Notes: generated by a model from the sequence alone, not told the origin. Shown: positions 8,996 through 21,242, numbered from the stretch's first letter. The stretch: 64,000 nucleotides of DNA from Segniliparus rotundus DSM 44985 (GCF_000092825.1 NC_014168.1:1789946-1853945), one strand, 5' to 3'. Translations and numbers: made by a program.

Positions 8996-10716
8996 TAGTC
9001 CACCTCGTCCAGAGTGTTGTAGAAAGCGAGCGAGGCCCGAACCGTGGTCTCCACACCGAAGCGGCGCAGAATCGGCTGCGCGCAGTGGTGCCCGGCCCGC
9101 ACCGCGATCCCGAGATCGTTGAGCGCCTGGCCGACCTGGACGGGGGTGTACCCCGCAAGAGTGAACGAGAGGACGCTGGCCTTCTCTGGCGCGGTGCCGA
9201 AAAGCCGCAAACCAGGGATCTGCAGCATCTCGGCGGTCGCCCGCTCCAGCAGCTCGTGCTCGTAAGCCGCGATGGCGCGAAGCCCGATCCGCTCCACATA
9301 CTCCAACGCCTCGCCAAGGCCGACCGCGTCGGCGATATTGCCGGTGCCCGCTTCGAAGCGGCCCGGCGGCGGCTGGAAGACGCTGCGCTCGAACGTCACG
9401 TCCGCGATCATGTTGCCGCCGCCCTGGTACGGGGGCATGTCCTCCAGAACCTCGCGTTTGCCGTACAGCACGCCGATCCCGGTCGGGCCGTAGATTTTGT
9501 GCCCGGAGAACACGAAGAAGTCAGCGTCGAGCGAGGACACGTCCACCGAAGCGTGCGCGACCGACTGGGCGCCGTCGATCAGCACTTTCGCGCCTGCTCG
9601 GTGGGCGGCGTCCACGATGGCAGCGATCGGCGTCACCGTGCCGAGCGCGTTGGACACATGTGTGACCGAGACGAGTTTGGTGCGGTCGGAAAGAAGATTC
9701 TGGTATTCGCCGAGCAGGAGCTCGCCGCGCTCGTCCACCGGGATCACTTTGATGAGCGCGCCGGTCTGCTGCGCGACCAGCTGCCACGGGACGATGTTCG
9801 CGTGGTGCTCGAGATTCGAAAGGATGATCTCGTCGCCTTCGCGCAAGTGCTTGCGGCCCCAGGAGGCCGCGACCAGGTTGATCGCCTCCGTGGTCCCGCG
9901 CGCGAACACGATTTGCTCTGTGGAGCCCGCTCCGATGAACCGGGCGACGGTCTGCCGGGCCTTCTCGTACGCGTCCGTCGACCGGGCCGCGAGCGTGTGC
10001 GCGCTGCGGTGGATGTTCGAGTTCTCGTGCGCGTAGTAGTACGCGAGCCGGTCGATCACCGCTTGCGGCTTCTGCGTGGTGGCCGCGTTGTCGAACCAAA
10101 TGAGCGGATGCCCGTTGACACGCTCGGCGAGAATCGGGAAATCCGCGCGGACGCCCCGAACGTCGAAGCCGGCGGGCGACGGGGGCAGGACGCCGCCAGG
10201 CGGGCCGCCCCAGGCCGGACTCCCCTCGCCTGGCGCCGGCTCGCCAAAACCTTTGGCGAGGTCCACGAAATGCGGCGAGACGGGAACGGCTGGAGCTATC
10301 GGGGCGAGCGGCGGCAACGCGCGGGAGATCTCTTCGATGAAGTAGAACTGCGGCGCCGAAGCGGAGGGGACGTCGACCGGCCCGTACGACGCGGGAAGGG
10401 CCTGCGCGGGCGGGGTGACCGGCGCGGTGGCGCGGGCAGGCGAGAAGCCCAGCGCGCCGAGCGCCGGCTCAGGAAGTTCCGGCGAGAATGCAGGCGCCGG
10501 GAATGCGGGCGCCGAGAACCCAGGCGCGCCGCCCGGCGCGGTCGGAGCCGCTGCGGGAACATGCGGAACCGCCGCGTCGGTGACAGAGAGCTCCCCTGGC
10601 GCCGCCGCGGGACTGGCGCCCGGCAGCGCCGTGAAGAACTCAGCCGCCAGACGGTTCAGCGTCGCCTCGTCCGGAAGCCAGCCGTCAGAGCTTGAGGTAC
10701 TTGGGGGCGTAGTCAT
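8947..10716 (-). CDS. cysteine desulfurase, encapsulin cargo with long disordered N-terminus
   Basis: This 589-residue protein is about 180 residues longer than free SufS. Residues about 187-589 are a complete SufS-type PLP enzyme: NAATTQKPQAVIDRL, the HANIVPWQ block, DGAQSVAH, the PLP lysine in FSGHKIYGPTG and the catalytic Cys545 in RAGHHCAQP. It takes sulfur from cysteine as a persulfide and releases alanine. Residues 1-186 are rich in Pro, Ala and Gly with two islands of conserved character, LNRLAAEFF (20-28) and SYGPVDVPSASAPQFYF (110-126). These resemble the cargo-loading motifs of desulfurases packed into family 2A encapsulins. The ATG lies inside the shell gene (32-base overlap), with GGAGG 12 bases upstream, so translation is coupled. 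Confidence 0.93.
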   Translation of the reverse strand: MTTPPSTSSSDGWLPDEATLNRLAAEFFTALPGASPAAAPGELSVTDAAVPHVPAAAPTAPGGAPGFSAPAFPAPAFSPELPEPALGALGFSPARATAPVTPPAQALPASYGPVDVPSASAPQFYFIEEISRALPPLAPIAPAVPVSPHFVDLAKGFGEPAPGEGSPAWGGPPGGVLPPSPAGFDVRGVRADFPILAERVNGHPLIWFDNAATTQKPQAVIDRLAYYYAHENSNIHRSAHTLAARSTDAYEKARQTVARFIGAGSTEQIVFARGTTEAINLVAASWGRKHLREGDEIILSNLEHHANIVPWQLVAQQTGALIKVIPVDERGELLLGEYQNLLSDRTKLVSVTHVSNALGTVTPIAAIVDAAHRAGAKVLIDGAQSVAHASVDVSSLDADFFVFSGHKIYGPTGIGVLYGKREVLEDMPPYQGGGNMIADVTFERSVFQPPPGRFEAGTGNIADAVGLGEALEYVERIGLRAIAAYEHELLERATAEMLQIPGLRLFGTAPEKASVLSFTLAGYTPVQVGQALNDLGIAVRAGHHCAQPILRRFGVETTVRASLAFYNTLDEVDYFVAALRRLAADSGKR

Positions 10717-11614
10717 GGAACTTTCCGACCTCCACATCGTCGAGCACCGCGAGCGCGTCATCGGTCAAGACGGCGAGCGAGCAGTACAGGGAAACCAGGT
10801 ACGAGGCGATCGCGCTGCGGTCGATCCCCATGAAGCGGACGGACAGGCCCATGCCCTGCTCCCCCGTCAGCCCCGGCTGGAACAGGCCCACGACGCCCTG
10901 GCGGGCTTCGCCGGTGCGCAGAAGCAGGATCTTCGACTTGCCGTTGCGCACCGGCACCTTGTCGGACGGGATGATCGGAAGGCCGCGCCAAGTGATGAAT
11001 TGAGAGCCGAAGAGGCTCACCGTTGCGGGCGGCACGCCTCGTCGGGTGCACTCCCTGCCGAACGCGCCGATCGCCTCGGGGTGGGCCAGGAAGAAGCCGG
11101 GCTCCTTCCAGACCTTGGCGATGAGCCGGTCGAGGTCGTCCGGGGTGGGCGGGCCGCTGAGCGTGGAGATCTTCTGGTCGGGCGCGGTGTTCGCGATCAG
11201 GCCGTACTCCGGGCTGTTGATGAGCTCGCCCTCTTGATGCTCCTTGATCGCCTCGATGGTCAGCCGCAGCTGCTGGGTGATCTGATCGTGCGGGCTGGAG
11301 TACAGGTCCGAGATGCGGGTGTGCACGTCGAGGATGGTCTGCACCGCTTTGAGCCGGTACTCCCTCGGGTTCGTCTCGTAGTCGACAAAGGTGTGCGGGA
11401 GCGGCGACTCGTCGTGGTTGTCGCACTGCACGGTGACCGTCTGCGGGTTCGCGACCTTGTTCACCCGGTAGATGCCCGCTTCCACCGGAGTCCAGGCCAA
11501 GAGGCGCACCAGCCATCGCGGGGTGACGCTTGCCTGCTGGGGGACGGTCTTGGTCGCGTTCGCGAGGACGCGGGCGGCGTCGTCGCTCAGCGACACGGCG
11601 TGCGGTGTGGTCAC
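10685..11614 (-). CDS. family 2A encapsulin shell protein (SrpI / MMP-I 35-kDa antigen type)
   Basis: This 309-residue protein has the length of mycobacterial major membrane protein I (about 307), now known as a family 2A encapsulin with an HK97 phage-capsid fold. Characteristic stretches are TPRWLVRLLAWTPVEAGIYRVN near the N-terminus, the AVQTILDVHTRISDLYSSPHDQ and QLRLTIEAIKEHQEGELIN helices, VWKEPGFFLAHPEAIGAFGR and the C-terminal VRFMGIDRSAIASYLVSLYC. It assembles an icosahedral protein shell in the cytoplasm. The start is GTG 11614, with AGAGGAG seven bases upstream; this removes 21 residues that an upstream ATG would add. The downstream cysteine desulfurase is the expected cargo. The serine acetyltransferase or rhodanese genes seen in some such loci are absent here. 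Confidence 0.93.
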   Translation of the reverse strand: MTTPHAVSLSDDAARVLANATKTVPQQASVTPRWLVRLLAWTPVEAGIYRVNKVANPQTVTVQCDNHDESPLPHTFVDYETNPREYRLKAVQTILDVHTRISDLYSSPHDQITQQLRLTIEAIKEHQEGELINSPEYGLIANTAPDQKISTLSGPPTPDDLDRLIAKVWKEPGFFLAHPEAIGAFGRECTRRGVPPATVSLFGSQFITWRGLPIIPSDKVPVRNGKSKILLLRTGEARQGVVGLFQPGLTGEQGMGLSVRFMGIDRSAIASYLVSLYCSLAVLTDDALAVLDDVEVGKFHDYAPKYLKL

Positions 11615-12052
11615 AGCCTTCTCCTCTGTAGAGATCAGATGTTCGATTTCAATCACGCCAAGAAAAACACTTGACAAAATGATGGAACAAAGACAAATCC
11701 TAACAGGAACCGAACTTGCCCGTGCGACCGGCCTCGGTCGCGGAACACATGCTCAGCTGGGGCCCGAGGGGCGAACACCGCCCTCCTCGGGGGCGATTCG
11801 GGACGAGGCGACCGGGCCGCCGCCGAGGAATTCCGGCCTCGACCAGCTCAAGCGACAGCGAATTTTTCCGGAGGAACGGCGAACCGGATGAGCCTGTCAC
11901 CAAGCGCGGCCACCGCTCAGCGGCGGCGGGGCCAGCCAAACTCGGCGTGAGCTGAACCCGTTGGTTGCGCGATGCGGCACAGCCTCGGCTTCACATATTT
12001 CCCCGTCGCCGCCCTGGGCTTCCTCATGATTTCAGGCTTGGCGTTCGGCCTC
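11615..12052. other. 438-bp intergenic region upstream of the encapsulin operon
   Basis: I see no convincing gene here. The 90 bases next to the encapsulin start (11615-11705) are clearly AT-richer than the window and hold the probable promoter and ribosome-binding site of the shell gene. On the minus strand a TTGTCA word lies about 60 bases upstream of the GTG. Further right a short GC stem (CGCCC/GGGCG near 11778-11795) may serve the end of the gpmA transcript. Confidence 0.5.
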
Positions 12053-12805
12053 TCAGTGGTTCTTCGCGCCCTGGGCCGCGACTGCCGCCGCGCCCGCCGC
12101 CGCCGCCTCCGGGTCCAGGTAGACCCCGCCCGGAGTCGTCGGCTTCAGACTGGCGTCGAGGTCGTAGCGCAGCGGAATGCCCGTGGGTATGTTGAGCTCG
12201 GCGATGTCCGAATCAGAAATCCCGTCGAGATGCTTGACCAAGGCGCGCAACGAGTTGCCGTGGGCCACAACGAGCACATTCAGACCCGCCCGCAGCTGCG
12301 GGGCGATCTCGTGGTCGAAATACGGGACGATCCGGGCAACCACATCAGCGAGGCATTCCGTGAGCGGACCGCCGTCAACGCTGTCATAACGGGGGTCGAG
12401 ATCTTGGGAGAACTCGCTGCCCGGCTCGATCGGCGGAGGCGGGGTGTCATAGCTGCGCCGCCACTGCATGAACTGCTCGTCGCCGTACTTCTCCCGGATC
12501 TCGGCTTTGTTGAGGCCTTGCAGCGCGCCGTAGTGCCGCTCGTTGAGCCGCCAATCCCGATCCACGGGGATCCACAGCCGGTCTGCGACGTCCAAAGCCA
12601 GGTTCGCGGTGTTGATCGCCCGGCGCAAAAGCGACGTCAGCACAATATCCGGCGCAACGCCCGAGGCGGCGATGAGCGTTCCCGCGCGCTTCGCCTCCGC
12701 GACGCCTTTCTCGGACAACGCGACATCCACCCAGCCGGTGAACAGGTTCTTCGCGTTCCACTCGCTCTCGCCGTGCCGCAACAGGATCAGGGTGCCAATG
12801 CTCAT
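12053..12805 (-). CDS. gpmA: 2,3-bisphosphoglycerate-dependent phosphoglycerate mutase
   Basis: This 250-residue protein matches the family length. It interconverts 3- and 2-phosphoglycerate in glycolysis and gluconeogenesis through a phosphohistidine. The active-site motif [11 protein letters not shown] includes His11, and further blocks are [28 protein letters not shown] and the second catalytic His region [19 protein letters not shown]. The C-terminus has a hydrophobic Ala-rich tail. ATG 12805 fits the family N-terminus; ATG 12814 would add three residues. The gene stands alone between the encapsulin locus and the pheT end, all on the minus strand. Confidence 0.96.
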   Translation of the reverse strand: MSIGTLILLRHGESEWNAKNLFTGWVDVALSEKGVAEAKRAGTLIAASGVAPDIVLTSLLRRAINTANLALDVADRLWIPVDRDWRLNERHYGALQGLNKAEIREKYGDEQFMQWRRSYDTPPPPIEPGSEFSQDLDPRYDSVDGGPLTECLADVVARIVPYFDHEIAPQLRAGLNVLVVAHGNSLRALVKHLDGISDSDIAELNIPTGIPLRYDLDASLKPTTPGGVYLDPEAAAAGAAAVAAQGAKNH

Positions 12806-12884
12806 GGGCAACATTGTCCCATACGGGGAACAGGGCCGCCGCAACAGCGGCGGGACCAGTTCGACGCGCCGTTTCGCGGGCGAC

Positions 12885-15374
12885 TCACGCCCGCAGCTCA
12901 GCCCCGCACCGCTTGACAGCTTCTGCCAGCGCCGCTTCGCGCGCCGCGCTCGCGTCGTCCTCGGTCAAGGTCCGGTCCGGGGCGCGGAACGTCAACGCGT
13001 AGGCGAGGGACTTGCGCCCCTCCCCTGCTTGCGGCCCCGAGTACACGTCGAAGAGCCGAATGCCTTCAAGAAGCTCGCCCGCGCCCTCGCGCAAAGCGCG
13101 CTCCACGCTCGAAGCGGGCACGGACTTGGCCACGGTCACCGCGATGTCCTGGCGCACCGGCGGATAGGTGGAGATCGGCGGGATCGGCCTGCGCTGCTCT
13201 TCGAAGCCGCCCGAGCCCAACGCGCTGATATTCAACTCCAGGAAACAGGTCCCCGGCGGCAAACCCGCCTTCTCCAGCATCCCAGGGTGCAGCTCGCCAG
13301 CAATGCCCACCGTCCACGGCCCCGCCTGCAAGTACGCGCACCGGCCTGGGTGCCAGGGCGCGTGATGCGCGGTCTTGCGGGTCATCTTGACCCCGGCCGC
13401 CCTGGCGAGGATGTCCCCGACCATGAAAATGTCCGAGGGCTCCACCGCTCTGCCCTTGCCCCACGGGCCGGGCGGGATGCGGTTGCCGCACAACGCGACC
13501 GCGAGGTGGACAGGCTGCACCGGGACGCGCTCGGACAAAGCCCGCAACGCTTCCACCGAGGGGGGCCGGTCGGCGCGGATCGGCGGTATCGGCGCAGGTT
13601 TGAGCGCCGCGCCCACGACCTGGGCGATGCTGAAGACGGCGAGGTCGGACATGCCTCGGGAGATGTTGCGGGCCATCACGTCCAACAATCCCGGCATCAG
13701 CGTCGTCGCCAGCTCAGGCTTCGCGGAGTCCTGCGGATTGGCCAGACGCACAGTCTTGCGCCTGCCCGCGCTCTCGGGCAGATTCCAATCGTCGAAGACC
13801 GCGCTGGAGAAGAACGGGCTCACCGGGACTTGCAGAAAGCCCTCCTCGGCGAGCGCCGAGCCGATCTTGCGGCGCAGCCGTTGCGCCACATGCAAGCCCT
13901 TCCCCGCCGTCGCCTTCGGCAACAGCGACGGGATGCGGTCAATGCCCTCCAAGCGGAGCACTTCTTCGACCAGATCGGCCTTCTGTTTGAGGTCCGGGCG
14001 CCAGCTCGGCGGGAACACGACGAGTTCTCGATCCCCCCACACCGTGCAGCCGAGCTGGGTGAGACGGCGGTGCGCGGCGCCGGGCGGATAAGACAAGCCC
14101 GCGGTGCGGTCTGGCAGGTCCGTCGGCATGATGATCGGCGTGGGCTCGGACTTGCGCAGCACCTCGCTGCGGAACGGGGACGCCTCCCCGCCCGCGAGCT
14201 TGACGATCAGCTGGGCGGCGCGGGCGAGGGCGACCGGAGCGAGCAAGGGGTCCACCCCCCTCTCGAACCGTCGCGAAGCCTCGCTGACCAAGCCCAATCG
14301 GCGGGAGGTGTGCGTGGTGCGGCTCGGATCGAAACTCGCCGCCTCAAGGAGCACCCTCGTCGTCGAGGAGCTGACTTCCGTGCTCTCGCCGCCCATCACC
14401 CCGGCCAGGGCTATCGGCCCGGAGTCGTCGGCGACGACCAGGTCTTTCGCGTCCAAAACCCGCTTCACCCCGTCAAGGGTGACCAAAGTCTCGCCGTCCC
14501 GCGCCTCGCGCACCTGGACCGTTCCGCAGAGTTTGTCCGCGTCGAACGCGTGCAGGGGCTGGCCCAGCTCGATCATCACCAGGTTCGTGATGTCCACGAC
14601 GAGCCCGAGCGAGCGGAAGCCGGATTTCGCGAGCAGCGACGTGATCCACCAGGGCGAGGCCGCCGAGGGGTCGATCCCATGCAGTTCGAGCACGCTGTAG
14701 CCGGTGAGGGGAGCCGTCGCCGACACAGCGATCGGCCAGCCTTCGCTTGCGGACGGGACCGCCTGCGGGTGGGCGGCTCGCGCGGCGAGGTCGGTGTGGG
14801 CGAGGCCCAATCCGATCGCGAGATCCCTGGCGAGCCCCCGGATGGAGAGCGCGTAGCCCCGGTCCGGGGTGATGTCGAGGTCGAAAACCGCATCGGCGAG
14901 GCCGAGAGCGGGGACAGCGTCCGTCCCCGGCCGGGCTGTGCCGTCCGGCAGCACCAGAATCCCCGAGTGCTCGCCGCTGAGGCCAAGCTCGGCTGCCGAG
15001 CAAATCATGCCGTCCGACACGCGACCGTACGTCTTGCGCGACGCGATGGCGAAATCGCCGGGGAGCACCGCCCCGGGCAAAGCGACCACGACGAGTTCGC
15101 CCGGGGCGAAGTTCGTCGCCCCGCACACGATCCCCCGCGGGGAATCCTCGCCGACGTCGACCGTGCAGAAACGGATCGGCTTTTTGAACTCGGCCAGCTC
15201 CTCGACGTCGAGCACCTTGCCGACGACGATCGGCCCGGCCAATGCCGGCTCGTGGATGTCTTCCACTTCGAACCCGAGCCGCACCAGGGCCTCGGAGAGC
15301 TGCTTCGGGCTCGCCGAGAATCCTGGGTTGTCCTCGGACAGCGCTTTGACGAGCCATGAGTACGGGGCTTTCAT
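12885..15374 (-). CDS. pheT: phenylalanyl-tRNA synthetase, beta subunit
   Basis: This 829-residue protein has the normal bacterial PheT length. Domains in order are an N-terminal segment with the EMAP/OB-fold tRNA-binding domain (about 40-150, [22 protein letters not shown]), the B3/B4 editing region (about 210-390), B5 (about 410-480) and the catalytic-like core. The C-terminal ferredoxin-fold anticodon-binding domain (about 735-829) has [12 protein letters not shown] and ends in the typical [11 protein letters not shown]. With PheS it forms the heterotetramer that charges tRNA-Phe; the beta subunit hydrolyses mischarged Tyr-tRNA. Its ATG lies four bases after the pheS stop, so the two are cotranslated. 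Confidence 0.97.
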   Translation of the reverse strand: MKAPYSWLVKALSEDNPGFSASPKQLSEALVRLGFEVEDIHEPALAGPIVVGKVLDVEELAEFKKPIRFCTVDVGEDSPRGIVCGATNFAPGELVVVALPGAVLPGDFAIASRKTYGRVSDGMICSAAELGLSGEHSGILVLPDGTARPGTDAVPALGLADAVFDLDITPDRGYALSIRGLARDLAIGLGLAHTDLAARAAHPQAVPSASEGWPIAVSATAPLTGYSVLELHGIDPSAASPWWITSLLAKSGFRSLGLVVDITNLVMIELGQPLHAFDADKLCGTVQVREARDGETLVTLDGVKRVLDAKDLVVADDSGPIALAGVMGGESTEVSSSTTRVLLEAASFDPSRTTHTSRRLGLVSEASRRFERGVDPLLAPVALARAAQLIVKLAGGEASPFRSEVLRKSEPTPIIMPTDLPDRTAGLSYPPGAAHRRLTQLGCTVWGDRELVVFPPSWRPDLKQKADLVEEVLRLEGIDRIPSLLPKATAGKGLHVAQRLRRKIGSALAEEGFLQVPVSPFFSSAVFDDWNLPESAGRRKTVRLANPQDSAKPELATTLMPGLLDVMARNISRGMSDLAVFSIAQVVGAALKPAPIPPIRADRPPSVEALRALSERVPVQPVHLAVALCGNRIPPGPWGKGRAVEPSDIFMVGDILARAAGVKMTRKTAHHAPWHPGRCAYLQAGPWTVGIAGELHPGMLEKAGLPPGTCFLELNISALGSGGFEEQRRPIPPISTYPPVRQDIAVTVAKSVPASSVERALREGAGELLEGIRLFDVYSGPQAGEGRKSLAYALTFRAPDRTLTEDDASAAREAALAEAVKRCGAELRA

Positions 15375-15378
15375 GCGG

Positions 15379-17341
<1,963 letters not shown>

Positions 17342-17345
<4 letters not shown>

Positions 17346-17725
17346 GAGGCTTGCGCCGAGACCAAGTGGTCGGCCACAGCTTCCTTCGCCGCTTCGACAA
17401 GCTGGGCGAAGACCTGGGGCTCGTTCACCGCGAGCTCGGCGAGGATCTTGCGGTCCACCTCGACGCCCGCCAAGGCGAGGCCCTGGATGAAGCGGTTGTA
17501 GGTGAGGCCGTTCGCCCGTGCGGCGGCGTTGATGCGAGTGATCCACAACTGGCGGAACTCGCCCTTGCGCGCGCGGCGGTCGCGGAAGGCGTAGACGAGC
17601 GAGCGGAGTTGCTGCTCCTTGGCCTTGCGGTACATCCGGGAGCGCTGGCCCCGGTAGCCCTTGGAAGCTTCGAGGATGGTGCGACGCTTTTTATGAGCGT
17701 TGACTGCGCGTTTCACGCGTGCCAT
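17342..17725 (-). CDS. rplT: 50S ribosomal protein L20
   Basis: This 127-residue protein is a typical bL20, with the basic N-terminus [37 protein letters not shown] and the globular C-terminus with [17 protein letters not shown]. It binds 23S rRNA early in 50S assembly. The gene follows rpmI after a 60-base gap and overlaps the probable start of the methyltransferase gene. In many bacteria L20 represses its own operon; I saw no obvious L20-like mimic site in the leader. Confidence 0.98.
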
Positions 17726-17785
17726 GAGGTGTTCCTATTCCGTGAGAAGTTGATGGTGGTGAGAAGCCCGTCGGCCGGGCAGGGC

Positions 17786-17980
17786 TCAGCGGCCCAGCAG
17801 GCGCTTGACGCGCTTGACGTCGGGGGCTGCGACATCGACGACCCCGTCCAGGCGACGGGTCAGCGTCGTCGGCTTGACCTCCAGGTTGTGGCGCTTGCCA
17901 GCCTGCTGGCGGACCAGCTTGCCGGAGCCGGTCACTTTGAAACGCTTGGACGCTCCCGAGTGGGTTTTGTTCTTGGGCAT
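17786..17980 (-). CDS. rpmI: 50S ribosomal protein L35
   Basis: This 64-residue protein has the usual bL35 length and sequence ([20 protein letters not shown] at the start, KRVKRLLGR at the end). It is a small basic protein of the large ribosomal subunit. The ATG at 17980 is preceded by AAAGGAGAG. The gene lies between infC and rplT in the conserved order. Confidence 0.97.
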   Translation of the reverse strand: MPKNKTHSGASKRFKVTGSGKLVRQQAGKRHNLEVKPTTLTRRLDGVVDVAAPDVKRVKRLLGR

Positions 17981-18039
17981 GTTCTCTCCTTTTGCGCGGT
18001 CGCCCGCCTGTGTTGTTTCGTTTTTCCGAAGGCTTGGCG

Positions 18040-18717
18040 TCACTCCGCTGCGGTGTTGCCCTCTGGCGCGGAAGGGGCTTCTGCGCCTTTCTGCGGCGCG
18101 TTCGCCTGGTCGGGCTCGGCATGGGCGGGCTCTGTGCGGGCGGCGGAAGACGTCGCTGCGGAACTCGCCTCCGCTGCTTGCTGCGCGGCCTTCGCCCGGG
18201 TCTTGGCGCCTCGGTGCGGAGCCAGGATCATCGTCATGTTGCGCCCGTCGAGACGGGGAACGGTCTCCACGAAGCCGTGCTCGCTCACATCCGCGCCGAG
18301 ACGCTGCAGCAGGCGATGCCCGAGTTCTGGCCGGGACTGCTCGCGGCCGCGGAACATGATCGTCACCTTGACCTTGGCGCCGGCGTCCAAGAACCTGACA
18401 ACGTGGCCTTTTTTGGTCTCGTAGTCGTGGTCGTCGATCTTCGGCCGCAGCTTCTGCTCTTTGATGACGGTGTTCTGCTGGTGCTTGCGCGACTCTCGGG
18501 CTTTCTGGGCCGTCTCGTAGCGGAACTTGCCATAGTCCATGATCTTGCAGACCGGGGGGCGGGCCTCAGGGGCCACTTCCACAAGGTCCAGGTCCGCTTC
18601 CACCGCGAGCCGCAAAGCCTCCTCCACGCGAACGATCCCCACTTGCTCGCCGCCAGCTCCGACCAAACGGACCTCGGGCACGCGAATGCGATCATTGATG
18701 CGGGTCTCTGTACTGAT
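18040..18717 (-). CDS. infC: translation initiation factor IF-3 with ATC start codon
   Basis: This protein of about 225 residues has the IF-3 N-domain ([19 protein letters not shown], then [15 protein letters not shown]) and C-domain ([47 protein letters not shown]). IF-3 binds the 30S subunit and checks start-codon pairing. The homologous N-terminus begins at an ATC codon (18715-18717), preceded at ideal distance by AGAGGAGG. There is no ATG there, and an upstream GTG lies before the Shine-Dalgarno. A rare non-AUG start is known for infC, where it provides autoregulation. The C-terminal extension of about 50 residues is Ala/Glu/Pro-rich and longer than in E. coli. Confidence 0.96.
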   Translation of the reverse strand: MSTETRINDRIRVPEVRLVGAGGEQVGIVRVEEALRLAVEADLDLVEVAPEARPPVCKIMDYGKFRYETAQKARESRKHQQNTVIKEQKLRPKIDDHDYETKKGHVVRFLDAGAKVKVTIMFRGREQSRPELGHRLLQRLGADVSEHGFVETVPRLDGRNMTMILAPHRGAKTRAKAAQQAAEASSAATSSAARTEPAHAEPDQANAPQKGAEAPSAPEGNTAAE

Positions 18718-18941
18718 GGGGCCTCCTCTAGGTGTGGACACATTCGCGACCAGAGCACGAAGGTCCCACGCCAAGAAAGCCCCACAGACCGGCGCAAACG
18801 CCAGCCCTCGTGGGACCATTCAGACGAACCGCGGCGAACTGGACAGCTGGGCTGCCGGACAATGTCCACGCGGTGGGAGCGGACTCCTCTTGCTCGCCCC
18901 GAAAGCTCCGGGGCAGGTCTCGATGTGAGAGTCTAACAGAT

Positions 18942-19295
18942 ATGAGCCCCGAGACACCAGCAGGCGACGGCGACGTTCCCGCACAGGTCATCAGAGAACT
19001 CGCGACCATCCCCGCCGCGGAAGTGGTCAGCAACGCCATCATCCTACTGATGAGCGCCGCCGCGGAAAAGCTCGGCCTCGCCGAAGCCGAACCCGGCGCG
19101 AGCGAGCACGTGGACCTCGACGAGGCGCGCAAGCTCATCACCGCGCTCGCCGGGCTCGTGCAAGCCGCCACGCCCGACCTGGGACTGCACGCCAAACCGA
19201 TCCGCGACGGACTGCGCGGGCTGCAAGCCGCGTTCCGCGAGGCGAGCGCGTTTCCCGACCCGCCAGGCGAAGGCCCTGGGGAAAAGCTCGTCTGA
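18942..19295 (+). CDS. DUF1844 protein
   Basis: This 117-residue protein matches the DUF1844 family: VIRELATIPAAEVVSNAIILLMSAAAEKLGL followed by LDEARKLITALAGLVQAA and a helical C-terminus. The function is unknown. In many actinobacteria the gene lies directly upstream of infC and diverges from it, exactly as here, with about 220 bases between the two starts. It ends 11 bases from the end of the converging pdxS gene. ATG 18942 gives the family length. Confidence 0.85.
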   Translation: MSPETPAGDGDVPAQVIRELATIPAAEVVSNAIILLMSAAAEKLGLAEAEPGASEHVDLDEARKLITALAGLVQAATPDLGLHAKPIRDGLRGLQAAFREASAFPDPPGEGPGEKLV

Positions 19296-19306
19296 GCGGA
19301 CGGGGG

Positions 19307-20206
19307 CTACCAGCCGCGCTCGGCGAGCCGGTGTGACACGGGAAGGCTGTCCACGGTGATGCCCACCATGGCCTCGCCGAGGCCTCGGGAAATCTTGGCG
19401 AGCATGTCGGGGTCGTCATAGTACGTGCTCGCCGCGACGATGGCCTTCGCCCGCGCCGACGGGTCGCCGGATTTGAAGATGCCCGAGCCGACGAACACGC
19501 CCTCGGCCCCGAGCTGGCGCATGAGCGCTGCGTCCGCGGGCGTGGCGATCCCGCCCGCTGTGAAAAGCACCACGGGCAGCCGCCCTGCGGCCGCGACCTC
19601 TTTGACCAGATCGACCGGCGCCTGCAATTCCTTCGCGGCGACGTAGAGCTCGGACTCATCCAGAGCGGCCAGCCTCCGGATCTCACCGCCGATCGAGCGC
19701 ATATGCGTCGTGGCGTTCGAGACGTCGCCCGTGCCAGCCTCGCCCTTGGAGCGAATCATCGCCGCGCCCTCGGCGATCCGGCGCAGGGCCTCGCCGAGAT
19801 TGGTCGCCCCGCACACGAACGGGACGGTGAACTGCCACTTGTCGATGTGGTGGGTGTAGTCCGCAGGGGTCAGCACCTCGGACTCGTCGATGTAGTCCAC
19901 CCCGAGGCTTTGCAAGATCTGCGCCTCCACGAAATGGCCGATCCGCGCCTTGGCCATGACCGGGACGCTCACCGCGTCGATGATCCCGGCGATCATCTCC
20001 GGGTCGCTCATCCTGGCCACGCCGCCCTGGGCGCGGATGTCGGCGGGGACGCGCTCCAGCGCCATGACGGCCACAGCGCCCGCGTCTTCGGCGATTTTCG
20101 CCTGCTCGGGCGTGACCACGTCCATGATCACACCGCCCTTGAGCATTTCGGCCATGCCGCGTTTGACGTTGGCGGTGCCAGTCTGATGGGTCTGCTGCGC
20201 TGTCAT
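19307..20206 (-). CDS. pdxS: pyridoxal 5'-phosphate synthase subunit PdxS
   Basis: This 299-residue TIM-barrel protein is nearly invariant across bacteria: [39 protein letters not shown], the active-site Lys in [27 protein letters not shown] and [15 protein letters not shown] with the second Lys. PdxS condenses ribose 5-phosphate, glyceraldehyde 3-phosphate and ammonia to PLP. The ammonia comes from the glutaminase PdxT. No pdxT lies next to the gene, whereas in M. tuberculosis it follows after tesB2. Here DUF1844 converges instead. PLP is the cofactor of both the cysteine desulfurase and HisC in this window. Confidence 0.97.
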   Translation of the reverse strand: MTAQQTHQTGTANVKRGMAEMLKGGVIMDVVTPEQAKIAEDAGAVAVMALERVPADIRAQGGVARMSDPEMIAGIIDAVSVPVMAKARIGHFVEAQILQSLGVDYIDESEVLTPADYTHHIDKWQFTVPFVCGATNLGEALRRIAEGAAMIRSKGEAGTGDVSNATTHMRSIGGEIRRLAALDESELYVAAKELQAPVDLVKEVAAAGRLPVVLFTAGGIATPADAALMRQLGAEGVFVGSGIFKSGDPSARAKAIVAASTYYDDPDMLAKISRGLGEAMVGITVDSLPVSHRLAERGW

Positions 20207-20304
20207 CTCTCCATCGTATGGCTCGGCCCGATTCGAAAGGACGTTTTCCAACGCGGGCAGGCCAGTGGTTTCCCACTGGCCTGCCTGCGTGCCCGCCTGT
20301 GCGC

Positions 20305-21075
20305 TCAGGCGGGGATTTGCGAGAGCATCTTGTTCGCGATGGCCGAGGTCAGCGAGCCGTTCTCGTCAAGGTCGCAGGTTTCGACCTCGAACACGACGGC
20401 AGCGTGCTGGTGCGCCTCCCGGTAACAGTGGTACGGCATACCGGAGACTTGGCTGAACCCCACGTAATCGTCCCATTTGGCGATGTCCGCGCCGGAGGCG
20501 GAAACGGTGAAGCTCTGCGCGGCCGGCTGCTGAGCAGGGGCTGCGGGAGCCTGCGAAGCCTGGCTCTGCTCGGCTGGCTGCGCGGCGTTGGGCGAAGCAG
20601 GGGATGCGCTGGTCGCTGGGGCCTCGCTCACGGGAGCCTGGCTGGCCGGCGCCGCAGGAACGGCGGACTTGCAGCTGGCGAGTTGCGCGGTCAGCTTGCT
20701 GAACGCCTTCGCCGCGGTGGCCGCGTCGGCGTAGATCGCGACGCGCTGCGTCGGACCGAGGTTGTTGTAGGTGCTGTAGTGCACCGAACGGTACGAGGTC
20801 CACGGGTCGGCGAACGCGGCTGCTTGAGCGTTGCCGCAGTTCCCGAGGGCCTTCTCCGCGTCGGACGGGGCGGAATTCACGGGCGAGGAGGTGAAATCGT
20901 GGGAGAACACAGTGTTCGCGTCGGCGACGGAGACGAGGATCGAGTCGATCGGATCGCCCGCAGGAGCAGCCGAGGCCGGGGCGAACCCGAAAGCGGCCTG
21001 CGACACGCATGCGAAGAGCAGCGCGGCGGGCACGTTCCGTGCCGCAGTTTTGGTGCCGGGTTTGGTTTTCATCAT
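20305..21075 (-). CDS. secreted PknH-sensor-like protein
   Basis: This 256-residue exported protein has a signal sequence with hydrophobic core [17 protein letters not shown] and cleavage probably after ASA near residue 36. The mature part has two halves joined by a Pro/Ala/Gln-rich linker (about 145-190). The pattern is that of the extracellular PknH sensor domain family (PF14032), found in mycobacterial kinases and lipoproteins. It includes a Cys in [11 protein letters not shown], a Cys in [27 protein letters not shown] and [14 protein letters not shown], so four Cys can form two disulfides. No kinase domain or lipobox is attached. The ligand is unknown. Confidence 0.72.
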   Translation of the reverse strand: MMKTKPGTKTAARNVPAALLFACVSQAAFGFAPASAAPAGDPIDSILVSVADANTVFSHDFTSSPVNSAPSDAEKALGNCGNAQAAAFADPWTSYRSVHYSTYNNLGPTQRVAIYADAATAAKAFSKLTAQLASCKSAVPAAPASQAPVSEAPATSASPASPNAAQPAEQSQASQAPAAPAQQPAAQSFTVSASGADIAKWDDYVGFSQVSGMPYHCYREAHQHAAVVFEVETCDLDENGSLTSAIANKMLSQIPA

Positions 21076-21242
21076 TGCCTCACTTATTTCCGTGTGACTC
21101 GTACATTTCGGCGCGAGTCACAAACTGGTGACTCACACGCGTGTTATTTCCTGGAAATTCTCCACCGCCGACGCGCCCGCAAGCGCTGATCGAGGCCCCC
21201 TGTTACCAGATCGTGAGTGACTGGTGGGGCTTATGTGACAAA

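Noticed and set aside
12543-15359. A 938-residue plus-strand open frame opposite pheT
   Set aside because: It is antisense to pheT, which is fully conserved. The long frame arises from high third-position GC, and its translation is Arg-rich with no domain.
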